7,264 nucleotides of DNA, taken from the NCBI GenBank assembly GCA_946481475.1, contig CAMLOB010000180.1:1-7264 (forward strand), written 5' to 3'. Below, piece by piece: positions 1-5,423 of this stretch. The translations under genes and the position numbers were made by a program. The DNA comes from an uncultured Chlorobiota bacterium. Lineage in GTDB: Bacteria > Bacteroidota > Kapaibacteriia > OLB7. The stretch's first letter is position 1; each line of letters begins with the position of its first letter. Under the pieces are notes generated by a model. It did not search any database. It saw only the letters and a program-made list of their open reading frames with translations, and was not told the DNA's origin.

Positions 1-691
1 TATTCAGGAGCTTCATTCCGTCGGTTGCCGTTCTCCCTTGAGGAGAGTTTCCTTTGGAGGGAAAAAGACTGGAAAACAGGACGAGGGCGTTGGCGAGAAA
101 CAGATCGAAGCCGAGAAGCAGTCCCGCATCACCGTCGGCGAAAATCGTCAGTCGTTCCGGACCGATAAGGACCAGAAGGAGAAGAATCAAAAGGTTGGCG
201 ATCGGGCCGGCGGCGATTGTCAGGAATGACCGGACCGGTGAGTAGGCATCGGTGCGGGCCGTGGTCACCTGTCCGTAGGTCGGGATCCGACGAATATTCC
301 ACGTCGTTCCGAACAGGCGAAGACTGACCATCGGTTTTCCGACACCGAGGTCGACGGAATAGAGCTTCATGCCAAGGAGTCGGGCGGTTATCGCATGCCC
401 CAGTTCATGGGGGATGATCGAGAGGCAGAAGAAGATGCCGATCAGGGCAAGGTTCAGCGGAAGCCAGGTGTTGTAGTTGGCCGGAGCCAGCCAGGCGATC
501 GCGCCACCTGCAAGGGTCAGTCCTGCGATCATCGCCATCATTGCCTTCTGCCGCTCGACGAACCGCTTCTCGACACAGTCCCTGCAGAGTGCCTGGTGCC
601 GTACTTCTTCACCTACCTGAAACAGGTCATCCTCGCTGTTCGAGAGAATGAGTCCGACCGGGTAACTGCATTCCACACAGTTGATTTTCAT
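1..691 (-). CDS. M50/site-2 protease-like membrane zinc metalloprotease, N-terminal Cys4 motif (partial, 3' end off window)
   Basis: The reverse strand is open from an ATG at 691-689 to the left edge, giving 230 residues with the C-terminus missing. The start is supported by a strong Shine-Dalgarno GGAGGA at 701-696, four bases upstream. Residues 5-8 (CVEC) and 36-39 (CRDC) form two CxxC pairs, a likely zinc ribbon. A hydrophobic segment follows at about 51-70. Within a second one (about 79-103) lies HELGHA (H95, E96, H99), the HExxH active site of M50 proteases. GPIAN at 162-166 inside a third segment matches the conserved GPxxN element of the family. The stretch from N201 to TDG (223-225) sits where the third zinc ligand (Asp of the N-P...DG motif) is expected. 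M50 enzymes cut transmembrane or membrane-near substrates. No PDZ domain is seen in the visible part, and the substrate is unknown. The gene diverges from the TetR-type operon and shares its intergenic region. Family assignment is firm; the specific role is not. Confidence 0.88.
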   Translation of the reverse strand, partial: MKINCVECSYPVGLILSNSEDDLFQVGEEVRHQALCRDCVEKRFVERQKAMMAMIAGLTLAGGAIAWLAPANYNTWLPLNLALIGIFFCLSIIPHELGHAITARLLGMKLYSVDLGVGKPMVSLRLFGTTWNIRRIPTYGQVTTARTDAYSPVRSFLTIAAGPIANLLILLLLVLIGPERLTIFADGDAGLLLGFDLFLANALVLFSSLFPSKGNSPQGRTATDGMKLLN

Positions 692-789
692 AATGTCCTC
701 CACATCGAAATGAAAGCAGAGGGAATCGGTATTGCAGTATCTCTACACATCAGGGATCAAAAATGTTGCCGCCCGGAAAAATAAAAAAG

Positions 790-803
790 TTGAACATGTT
801 TAA
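790..803. promoter_or_regulatory. Inverted-repeat operator site 1, TTGAAC-AT-GTTTAA
   Basis: This is a 14-bp inverted repeat with 6-bp arms around a 2-bp centre and one arm mismatch. It is the first of three copies of TTRAAC-RT-GTTYAA in the divergent intergenic region. It lies upstream of the proposed -35 box of the plus-strand operon, with its centre 50 bp from that of site 2. It is also about 100 bp upstream of the minus-strand protease start, so it could affect both directions. Size and symmetry suit a TetR-type dimer, and a TetR gene lies in the operon. Binding is inferred. Confidence 0.62.
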
Positions 804-812
804 AATTTCTCT

Positions 813-840
813 TGCATTGCCCGGCCCGGAATGCTACTTT
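813..840 (+). promoter_or_regulatory. Candidate sigma-70-type promoter of the operon
   Basis: TTGCAT at 813-818 could serve as a -35 box. It is followed by a 16-bp spacer and TACTTT at 835-840. The TGC directly before TACTTT gives an extended -10 form. Both hexamers match consensus at only three positions, so the call rests largely on placement. The expected transcription start (about 847) would fall inside operator site 2, the classic arrangement for repression by occlusion, and leave a short leader of about 36 nt before the ATG at 883. Confidence 0.38.
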
Positions 841-853
841 TGAACGTGTTCAA
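840..853. promoter_or_regulatory. Inverted-repeat operator site 2, perfect TTGAAC-GT-GTTCAA
   Basis: This is the best of the three copies: both 6-bp arms are perfectly complementary around a GT centre. It abuts site 3 with no gap and overlaps the end of the proposed -10 box and the expected transcription start. A repressor dimer here would block initiation. The TetR/AcrR protein encoded at 2000-2674 is the obvious candidate, but this is inferred from gene context. Confidence 0.7.
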
Positions 854-867
854 TTAAACGTGTTCAA
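854..867. promoter_or_regulatory. Inverted-repeat operator site 3, TTAAAC-GT-GTTCAA
   Basis: This third copy directly abuts site 2, so the two centres are 14 bp apart. It has one arm mismatch. It lies in the leader of the first operon gene, 15 bp before its ATG and just upstream of the Shine-Dalgarno. Two abutting sites suggest two dimers bound next to each other, possibly cooperatively, as described for some TetR-family regulators. Confidence 0.65.
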
Positions 868-882
868 AAAACGGAGCCGATC

Positions 883-1326
883 ATGAACCCGACCGTCATT
901 ACCTATCTGATCTACCTGCTGCTCAGCATTGCCCTGACGATCTGGGTGGCCCGTACGCTTTTCCGGAACGGACAGCCTTTTCTGGATGATGCGTTCGGCG
1001 GCGATGAACGCCTTGCCCGCTCGGTCAATCATCTCCTTGTCGTGGGCTTCTATCTCATCAACCTCGGCTACATCACCCTGAACCTGAAACTGAATGAGGA
1101 AGTCCTGACGACCCGCGAGGCGATCGAGGCGCTCTCCCTGCAAGTCGGACTTGTCCTGCTGGTATTGGGAGGGATGCACTTCTTCAATCTCTTCGTCTTC
1201 AGCCGGATTCGCCGGAAGCGACATGAGGGGACGATGCCTCCGCCGATAGCGCCGAGCGAGCGACTGATGAATATGACAGGGGGCTACTGCGAACCGGATG
1301 ATAAAACCGCGCCGACTCCGGCGTAG
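883..1326 (+). CDS. Small membrane protein with three predicted TM segments, first gene of the TetR-linked operon
   Basis: The product has 147 residues. The ATG at 883 is preceded by GGAG at 873-876 with six bases of spacing. Hydrophobic segments lie at about 5-24, 50-68 and 86-106. A charged loop at about 26-48 contains FLDDAFGGDERLARSVNHL, and RIRRKR follows TM3. By the positive-inside rule that basic stretch puts the C-terminus in the cytoplasm. The last 35 residues are polar, proline-rich and probably disordered. No catalytic motif or named domain is recognisable. It is the first gene after the operator array and ends 11 bp before the DCC oxidoreductase gene, so the two are almost certainly co-transcribed. 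It could be the membrane partner or anchor of that enzyme, but nothing in its sequence proves this. The coding call is strong; function is unknown. Confidence 0.85.
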   Translation: MNPTVITYLIYLLLSIALTIWVARTLFRNGQPFLDDAFGGDERLARSVNHLLVVGFYLINLGYITLNLKLNEEVLTTREAIEALSLQVGLVLLVLGGMHFFNLFVFSRIRRKRHEGTMPPPIAPSERLMNMTGGYCEPDDKTAPTPA

Positions 1327-1337
1327 GGGAGAAGACC

Positions 1338-1700
1338 ATGAAACGCCTGACCATTCTTCACGACGACAGTTGCGGTTTCTGCCGCCGTTGCGTAGCCTGG
1401 CTGAAGGAACAGCCGAAGTATCTTGAGCTGGAATTCCTGTCGCTCGATTCGGACCTGGCACGAAAGAGATTTCCGGAATTGCAACGCCCCTTCCTGAAGG
1501 GAGAGCTGACGGTAGTCGACGATGAGGGGGGCGTCTACTACGGCAACGATGCTTACGTGATCTCTCTCTACGCCCTGCGGGAATACCGCGCCATGTCGGC
1601 CCGTCTCAGCCATCCCGCCGTACGTCCCTTTGTGCGCAAGGCACTGGACGGCGTGACGCGACATCGGCACAAGCTTTCGGAGTTGTTCGAGCGGATGTGA
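1338..1700 (+). CDS. DCC-family (DUF393) thiol-disulfide oxidoreductase-like protein
   Basis: The product has 120 residues, a normal length for the family. The ATG at 1338 follows GGGAG at 1327-1331. The N-terminus reads ILHDDSCGFCRRC. This matches the (Y/H)DxxCxxC signature after which the DCC family is named, with C12 and C15 as the CxxC pair and an additional C18. The rest fits the thioredoxin-like DUF393 pattern: a short beta strand before the motif, the segment LEFLSLDSD, and a C-terminal RHRHKLSELF stretch resembling the family's usual end. Members are predicted to carry out thiol-disulfide exchange, but substrates are poorly known. There is no signal peptide, so it should act in the cytoplasm, perhaps at the membrane with its neighbours. 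It lies 11 bp after the 3-TM gene. Its stop codon is followed almost at once by repeat DNA. Confidence 0.88.
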   Translation: MKRLTILHDDSCGFCRRCVAWLKEQPKYLELEFLSLDSDLARKRFPELQRPFLKGELTVVDDEGGVYYGNDAYVISLYALREYRAMSARLSHPAVRPFVRKALDGVTRHRHKLSELFERM

Positions 1701-1705
1701 GAGGG

Positions 1706-1754
1706 AGTGGGTGGGTACGTGAGTGGATGAGTGTGAGAGTCGAGAGTCAGGAGT
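1706..1754 (+). repeat. Degenerate tetranucleotide (RRTG/GAGT) repeat block
   Basis: Starting five bases after the DCC stop codon, the plus strand reads as degenerate four-base units in phase: AGTG GGTG GGTA CGTG AGTG GATG AGTG, from 1706 to 1733. It then loosens into GAGAGTC-like units to about 1754. A similar block follows the stop codon at 3127. On the reverse strand such tracts give spurious Ser-His-Thr-Leu-rich frames, which should not be annotated as genes. The function is unknown. Confidence 0.7.
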
Positions 1755-1780
1755 CGGGGGGCAGGGGTTAAAACGGTCCG

Positions 1781-1829
1781 ACAACTCATAGCTGAAGGCT
1801 GAAACCTCATAGCTGATCGCTCATCTCCA
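1781..1829 (+). repeat. Degenerate heptanucleotide repeat, block A (7 units)
   Basis: Seven consecutive 7-bp units in perfect phase can be read, such as ATAGCTG, AAGGCTG and AAACCTC. The units fit the same loose consensus as block B (AAGCTGA rotated). The block ends where a GC-rich palindromic stretch begins, and the heptad pattern resumes 59 bp later. No reading frame here looks like a gene. Confidence 0.75.
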
Positions 1830-1838
1830 CCCGGCCTC

Positions 1839-1862
1839 ACGCAATCCGCTGCGGCGGACGCA
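1839..1862. repeat. Imperfect copy of a dispersed palindromic element
   Basis: The left part ACGCAATCCGC and the core GCGGCGGA are shared with the perfect palindrome at 6291-6316. Here the right arm has lost three bases (GGCGGA then CGCA, in place of GGCGGATTGCG), and the centre differs by one base. It still folds through TCCGC/GCGGA. The copy sits between the two heptad blocks, within 1830-1888, as if it had entered or divided one array. Two copies suggest a REP-like dispersed element, though a genome-wide search is needed to confirm that. Confidence 0.6.
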
Positions 1863-1888
1863 AAGAGCAAAGGAATACACACCGCCCG

Positions 1889-1986
1889 TTACCGATAACT
1901 GAAATCTCAAGTCTCAAAACTGAAGGCTGAAAGCTGAAGGCTGAAAGCTCAAAGCTCAAAGCCGAAATCTCACAACCGACAACTGA
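1889..1986 (+). repeat. Degenerate heptanucleotide repeat, block B (14 units)
   Basis: Fourteen uninterrupted 7-bp units can be read in phase over 98 bp. Examples are TAACTGA, AATCTCA, AGGCTGA (twice), AAGCTGA, AAGCTCA (twice), AAGCCGA and CAACTGA. The consensus is about AAGCTGA, with most variation at positions 2-4 and 6. The array ends 13 bp before the TetR start codon, so it forms the leader immediately upstream of that gene. It resembles the degenerate heptamer arrays known from other bacteria, such as cyanobacterial STRR repeats, in general type only. Its role is unknown. Confidence 0.85.
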
Positions 1987-1999
1987 CCGAATCTCCACC

Positions 2000-2674
2000 A
2001 TGTCCAGAACAAAATCCGAAGAGACCAAACGAAATATCCTCGACACGGCGATGCAGCTCTTCCTGAAGGAAGGATATGAGAGGGCAACGATGCGGGAGAT
2101 TGCGCGGAAGGCCGGACTGAGTCCCGGGGCCGCCTACTACTATTTCCCGTCGAAGGAGCACATCATCCACTACTACTACGAAGAGGGCTACGAGGAACAG
2201 ATGGAGGCGTCGCGTCAGGTGCTGGAGACCGAGAAGAGTCTGGAGAAGCGACTGGCCGGCGTCATCCGGGCCCACATGGAGGTGGCTCGTCCCTATCATC
2301 CGATCTCCCGCATCCTCTTCAAGACCGCCGCCGACCCCACGCATCCCATCTCCCCGTTCAGCCCGGAGTCAAAGGAGTTACGTGACCTGCACATTCGGAT
2401 GTTCGCCGATCTGGTCGAGGGAAGCACCACATCCCTTGCCGGAATTCCGAAGAAGTTCATGGAACGCTTGCCCGAACTCCTCTGGCTCTATAAAATGGGG
2501 GTGATTCTCTACTGGGTACATGATACCTCACCCGAACAGAAGAAGACTTTCAGTCTGATCGACACAAGCGCAGCCTTTATCGCCCGGATCATCTCCGCCT
2601 CCAAGATCCCCGGCGTGAAGACGTTGGTGAACAAAGGAGTGGAGATGTTCAATGCATACAAAACCTATGAGTAA
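2000..2674 (+). CDS. TetR/AcrR-family transcriptional regulator
   Basis: The product has 224 residues, typical for the family. The N-terminal DNA-binding domain spans about 5-55. Helix 1 is around RNILDTAMQLFLKEGY (11-26). The helix-turn-helix follows as T30-M-R-E-I-A-R-K-A-G-L-S and ends in the diagnostic GAAYYYFPSKEHI (43-55). The remainder (about 56-224) is the variable, helical ligand-binding and dimerisation domain, with no recognisable ligand signature. The ATG at 2000 is the only start that preserves the DNA-binding domain, but it has no Shine-Dalgarno; the sequence before it is the tail of a heptad array and CCGAATCTCCACC. The inverted repeats upstream of 883 are its likely operators; none is seen directly before its own gene. 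If transcribed from the operon promoter it would repress itself. Family is certain; ligand and targets are inferred or unknown. Confidence 0.95.
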   Translation: MSRTKSEETKRNILDTAMQLFLKEGYERATMREIARKAGLSPGAAYYYFPSKEHIIHYYYEEGYEEQMEASRQVLETEKSLEKRLAGVIRAHMEVARPYHPISRILFKTAADPTHPISPFSPESKELRDLHIRMFADLVEGSTTSLAGIPKKFMERLPELLWLYKMGVILYWVHDTSPEQKKTFSLIDTSAAFIARIISASKIPGVKTLVNKGVEMFNAYKTYE

Positions 2675-2716
2675 GATGAGCAGGAAACAGGAGTTCGCTG
2701 AAGAGAGAGGGATGCC

Positions 2717-3127
2717 ATGACCGATCAAACCTTCCATATCGTTCTGCAGATTGCCGGATTCATTCAGCTCGGCATGATCTTCCTGTCGGTCGCCGCCGGC
2801 AGGATCACCGAGAAGCTGGATGTCGTCCACGTCCTTCCCCCCATCCACCGGCAGATGTATCTCGCCTACAGCTTCTATGTGGTCCTTACCATTGCCGCGC
2901 TTGGACTCGGCTGCATCTTCTTTCCTGAAGAGATCGCTTCGGGCAAAGGACTCGGACGAGGGGTCGCCCTCTTCGGCGTCATCTTCTGGACCGGACGTCT
3001 GCTCCTGCAGTTCCGGTACGATATCAAGCCCTATCTCCGCAGGAAATGGATGAGCTTCGGCTATCATGCGCTGTTGCCGGTCTTTGCGGGGTTGGTTGTG
3101 ATTTACGTCGTTGCGGTTGTAAGGTAG
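2717..3127 (+). CDS. Small integral membrane protein with four predicted TM segments
   Basis: The product has 136 residues. The ATG at 2717 has a purine-rich Shine-Dalgarno (GAGAGG, 2705-2710) six bases upstream and lies 42 bp after the TetR stop. Predicted membrane segments are at about 7-27, 48-69, 80-99 and 114-135. The short tails hold almost no soluble domain. Charged loops include RITEKLD (29-35), PPIHRQMY (41-48) and RYDIKPYLRRKW (100-111). The basic loop between TM3 and TM4 suggests that side is cytoplasmic. No transporter, enzyme or named-domain motif is recognised. Gene spacing and orientation place it in the TetR-linked operon with the 3-TM and SRPBCC membrane proteins. The coding call is strong; function is unknown. 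Confidence 0.85.
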   Translation: MTDQTFHIVLQIAGFIQLGMIFLSVAAGRITEKLDVVHVLPPIHRQMYLAYSFYVVLTIAALGLGCIFFPEEIASGKGLGRGVALFGVIFWTGRLLLQFRYDIKPYLRRKWMSFGYHALLPVFAGLVVIYVVAVVR

Positions 3128-3136
3128 AAGTTGGGG

Positions 3137-3168
3137 AGTGAATGGGTAAATGAGTGCGAGAGTGAATG
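3137..3168 (+). repeat. Degenerate tetranucleotide (RRTG) repeat block
   Basis: Eight four-base units in phase can be read: AGTG AATG GGTA AATG AGTG CGAG AGTG AATG. They are followed by a purine tract (AGAAAGAG, then A and G runs) that supplies the Shine-Dalgarno of the next gene. The block begins ten bases after the stop codon at 3125-3127. It is the same family as the block at 1706-1754, which also follows directly after a stop codon of this operon. Confidence 0.7.
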
Positions 3169-3190
3169 AGAAAGAGAAAAAGGGGGATTG

Positions 3191-4156
3191 ATGCAGGCCT
3201 TCAAAGAACATTCGATGCCGATTGAACGGCTGCGTCGCGGACTGCTGATCCTCTGCATTACGACTTCGTATGGACTTCTGGTGTGGGTGGCCTTTGACTT
3301 GCTTGATATCGCCGACCTGATGAGCAACATCTTTCTGTTCTGGGTTCCCATGGCGGTTGGTGCCCTGGGCGTGCATCTGTACGGATGGAAAACAACATTC
3401 AGGGGGGTGATCTTGCCGGTGGTCGGCATCTCTGCTCTGTTCGGCGTAGTCTTTCTTCTTGGACTTGACGGAGCACTCTGTCTGCTGATTCTGGCGCTGC
3501 CGTTTCTTCTCTCCTCGATAATCGGCGGATTGCTTGTTGCCGTTATCCGGTTTATCACAGGAACGAACGGACAGATGAGTCTGGCGGTTATTCTCCTCTT
3601 TCCATTCCTGGCCGGACCGATTGAAAGCAGACTGGACGGACGATATGAAGAGAACGAGGTGACGACATCGGTGGTGATCGATGCGGAGCGAAGTGTGATC
3701 TGGCGGACGTTGATGGAAATCGATTCGATCCGGGATGAGGAGTTGTCCTGGAGCCCGATTCATGCCGTCGGTGTGCCGAGGCCCGAGTGTGCGCGTCTGG
3801 ACGGGGAGGGGATCGGAGGTGTCCGGCATATCGCGTGGCGGAACGGTATTCGCTTTGAAGAACACATTACCGAATGGGCGCCGGAGAGAAGCTTCTCCTA
3901 CGATGTCGTTGTTCATAAGGAGAGTATTCCACCCGACGCGCTCGATAAACATGTCCGCGTCGGAGGAAAATATTTTGATGTGCTCGATGGCGGATATACC
4001 CTCACTCCTCTTCCCGATGGAAAGACGCTCGTCGAGTTGCGGTGCCGCTATCGCCTGAGTACTCGCTTCAACTGGTACGCCCGGCTCTGGGGGGACTTCA
4101 TTCTGGATGACTTTCAGCGGGTGATTCCGCACCTCATAAAAGGGAGATGCGAGTAA
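3191..4156 (+). CDS. Five-TM membrane protein fused to a C-terminal SRPBCC (START-like) domain
   Basis: The product has 321 residues from the ATG at 3191, which is four bases after AGGGGG at 3181-3186. A TTG at 3188 and an ATG at 3215 are possible alternatives. The N-terminal half is hydrophobic, with segments at about 14-37, 43-64, 71-92, 94-119 and 129-145. The C-terminal half (about 155-318) has the SRPBCC pattern. It begins with the strand and helix VVIDAERSVIWRTLMEIDSI, continues through alternating strands including FEEHITEWAPERSFSYDV, and ends with TRFNWYARLWGDFILDDFQ and LIKGRCE. That W..F..DDF...(I/L)...R.E ending is typical of polyketide-cyclase/START-like members, which form a cavity for lipids or other hydrophobic ligands. 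With an odd number of TM segments the two ends should lie on opposite membrane sides. It is the last gene of the operon and ends 13 bp from the convergent rlmI. The ligand is unknown. Confidence 0.85.
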   Translation: MQAFKEHSMPIERLRRGLLILCITTSYGLLVWVAFDLLDIADLMSNIFLFWVPMAVGALGVHLYGWKTTFRGVILPVVGISALFGVVFLLGLDGALCLLILALPFLLSSIIGGLLVAVIRFITGTNGQMSLAVILLFPFLAGPIESRLDGRYEENEVTTSVVIDAERSVIWRTLMEIDSIRDEELSWSPIHAVGVPRPECARLDGEGIGGVRHIAWRNGIRFEEHITEWAPERSFSYDVVVHKESIPPDALDKHVRVGGKYFDVLDGGYTLTPLPDGKTLVELRCRYRLSTRFNWYARLWGDFILDDFQRVIPHLIKGRCE

Positions 4157-4169
4157 AACACCAATTCTC

Positions 4170-5345
4170 CTACACCCCAACCTCCAGCACCAGTCCCTTC
4201 AGATACTCTCCCTCCGGATGATAGATGTTCACCGGATGATCGAACGGCTGTGTGAGCTGATGAAGGATGCGGACATCGCGACCGGCGTCGGCGGCGGCGG
4301 AGAAGACGATCTTGCGGAAGAGATCGCGGTCGACCACGCCGGAACAGGAGAAGGTGAAAAGGAGACCGCCGGGACGAAGCCGCTTGATCCCGTGCAGGTT
4401 CAGATCCTTGTATCCCCGCGATGCCCGCTGCACCGCCTTCGGCGTCCGGGCAAAGGCGGGGGGATCGAGAACAACGATGTCGTAGAGATCATCTCCGCCC
4501 CGCAGATACTCGAAACAGTCGGCCGCCACAGCGTTGTGTTCCGCATCGGGAAAATTCAATCGCACGTTCTCGTCGGCCATGGTAACCGCAGCCTGCGAGA
4601 CGTCGACCGAGTCGACCGAGCGGGCTCCTCCGGCAAGGGCGTACAGACTGAACCCGCCGGTGTAGCTGAAGGCGTTCAACACCCGCGCATCCCGGCTGAC
4701 CTCGCGCAAGAGCCGACGGTTCTCCCGTTGATCCAGAAAGAATCCTGTCTTCTGTCCGCCGCCGAAATCGACCCGGAACTCCAGACCGTGCTCTCTGACC
4801 AGTCGCTCGGTCGGTCCCTCTGCGGCAAGCCAGCCGTTCTCCAGTTCCACTCCCTCGTGCCGTTCCGGCGCCTCTTTATTCTTCAGATAGATGCTATCAA
4901 ACCCCAGTTCTTCCAATCCGGCAAGCAGATCCTCCAGAATCCGTTCCGCCCCTTTGGTCAGGACCTGCATCACCACCACGTCGTCGTAGATGTCGGCGAT
5001 GACGCCCGGCAGAAAATCCCCCTCGGCGTGGAGCAGCCGGAAGCAGTTCGTGTCGGCCGGGAGGAAGCGTTGCCGCAGATTCCAGGCGTTCCGGATCTTG
5101 CCGATCCAGTACTCCCGGTCAAACGTCCGCTCCTCTGCGGTGAACTCGAACATCCGGCAGATGATCCGGCTGTTCGGGTTGTAGAATCCGTAGCCCAGCA
5201 GTTGCTCGTGGTTCGTCCTGACGGCGACGATCTCGCCCGGTCCCGCCTTCGGGTGTCCCTTTACTCCTCCCGAAAAAATCCAGGGGTGGCGGTTGACGAC
5301 CGAGCGGTCGCGACCGGAGAGAAGAATCAGTGAAGGATAGCTCAT
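4170..5345 (-). CDS. rlmI: 23S rRNA (cytosine-C5)-methyltransferase, RlmI family
   Basis: The product has 391 residues, close to the roughly 396 of E. coli RlmI, which makes m5C1962 in 23S rRNA with SAM as donor. An N-terminal PUA-like RNA-binding domain (about 1-75) includes RHPWIFSGGV and GYGFYNPNS. A central domain with EGDFLPGVIADIYDDVVVMQ (about 108-127) follows, then a Rossmann-fold methyltransferase. KTGFFLDQREN (199-209) precedes SAM motif I at 222-241 (NAFSYTGGFSLYAL). LDPPAF (293-298) is the DPP motif, and TFSCSG (331-336) contains the cysteine C334 expected for an m5C enzyme. DHPV and HPEGEYLKGL (376-385) close the protein as in the family. AAGGAG lies 13 bases before the ATG, rather far, but no other in-frame start is available. 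Members of this fold can differ in the base modified, so the exact target is a family inference. Confidence 0.92.
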   Translation of the reverse strand: MSYPSLILLSGRDRSVVNRHPWIFSGGVKGHPKAGPGEIVAVRTNHEQLLGYGFYNPNSRIICRMFEFTAEERTFDREYWIGKIRNAWNLRQRFLPADTNCFRLLHAEGDFLPGVIADIYDDVVVMQVLTKGAERILEDLLAGLEELGFDSIYLKNKEAPERHEGVELENGWLAAEGPTERLVREHGLEFRVDFGGGQKTGFFLDQRENRRLLREVSRDARVLNAFSYTGGFSLYALAGGARSVDSVDVSQAAVTMADENVRLNFPDAEHNAVAADCFEYLRGGDDLYDIVVLDPPAFARTPKAVQRASRGYKDLNLHGIKRLRPGGLLFTFSCSGVVDRDLFRKIVFSAAADAGRDVRILHQLTQPFDHPVNIYHPEGEYLKGLVLEVGV

Positions 5346-5423
5346 CGCGGTTGTTCGTCTCCTTGCGTTCTCGACGCTTTTTCCGTTACTTCGTTCTCGT
5401 TATTGATCAAACATAGGGACAAG

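Noticed and set aside
38..784. Plus-strand open frames at the left end
   Set aside because: They lie opposite the M50 protease, which has HELGHA, GPIAN, membrane segments and a strong ribosome binding site; the plus-strand products are highly charged and motif-free.
1889..1986. CRISPR array
   Set aside because: Units are contiguous 7-mers without spacers, and no cas gene is present; this is a tandem repeat.
1568..2046. Minus-strand open frames across the repeat region
   Set aside because: Ser/His/Thr/Leu-rich and Leu-Ser-Phe-Glu-like translations arise from tetranucleotide and heptanucleotide repeats read on the reverse strand.
2676..2720. A 14-codon open frame after TetR whose stop overlaps the next start as ATGA
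   Set aside because: It would suit translational coupling, but it has no clear ribosome binding site, and a frame this short in a 42-bp gap is easily due to chance.
4157..4169. Terminator between the SRPBCC gene and rlmI
   Set aside because: Only 13 bp separate the convergent stop codons and they contain no stem-loop; any terminator would have to lie inside the opposite gene.
2528..4180. A 550-codon open frame on the minus strand
   Set aside because: It overlaps the 4-TM and SRPBCC genes and part of TetR on the other strand. Its translation is His/Gln/Arg/Asp-rich with no domain, as expected for an antisense shadow.
4218..5333. A 371-codon open frame on the plus strand opposite rlmI
   Set aside because: RlmI motifs are intact on the minus strand; the opposite frame has no recognisable domain and reflects codon bias.
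5346..5423. Divergent promoters between rlmI and the hydrolase gene
   Set aside because: Promoters must be near here, but no -35/-10 pair stood out above background and no inverted repeat like the TetR sites was seen.
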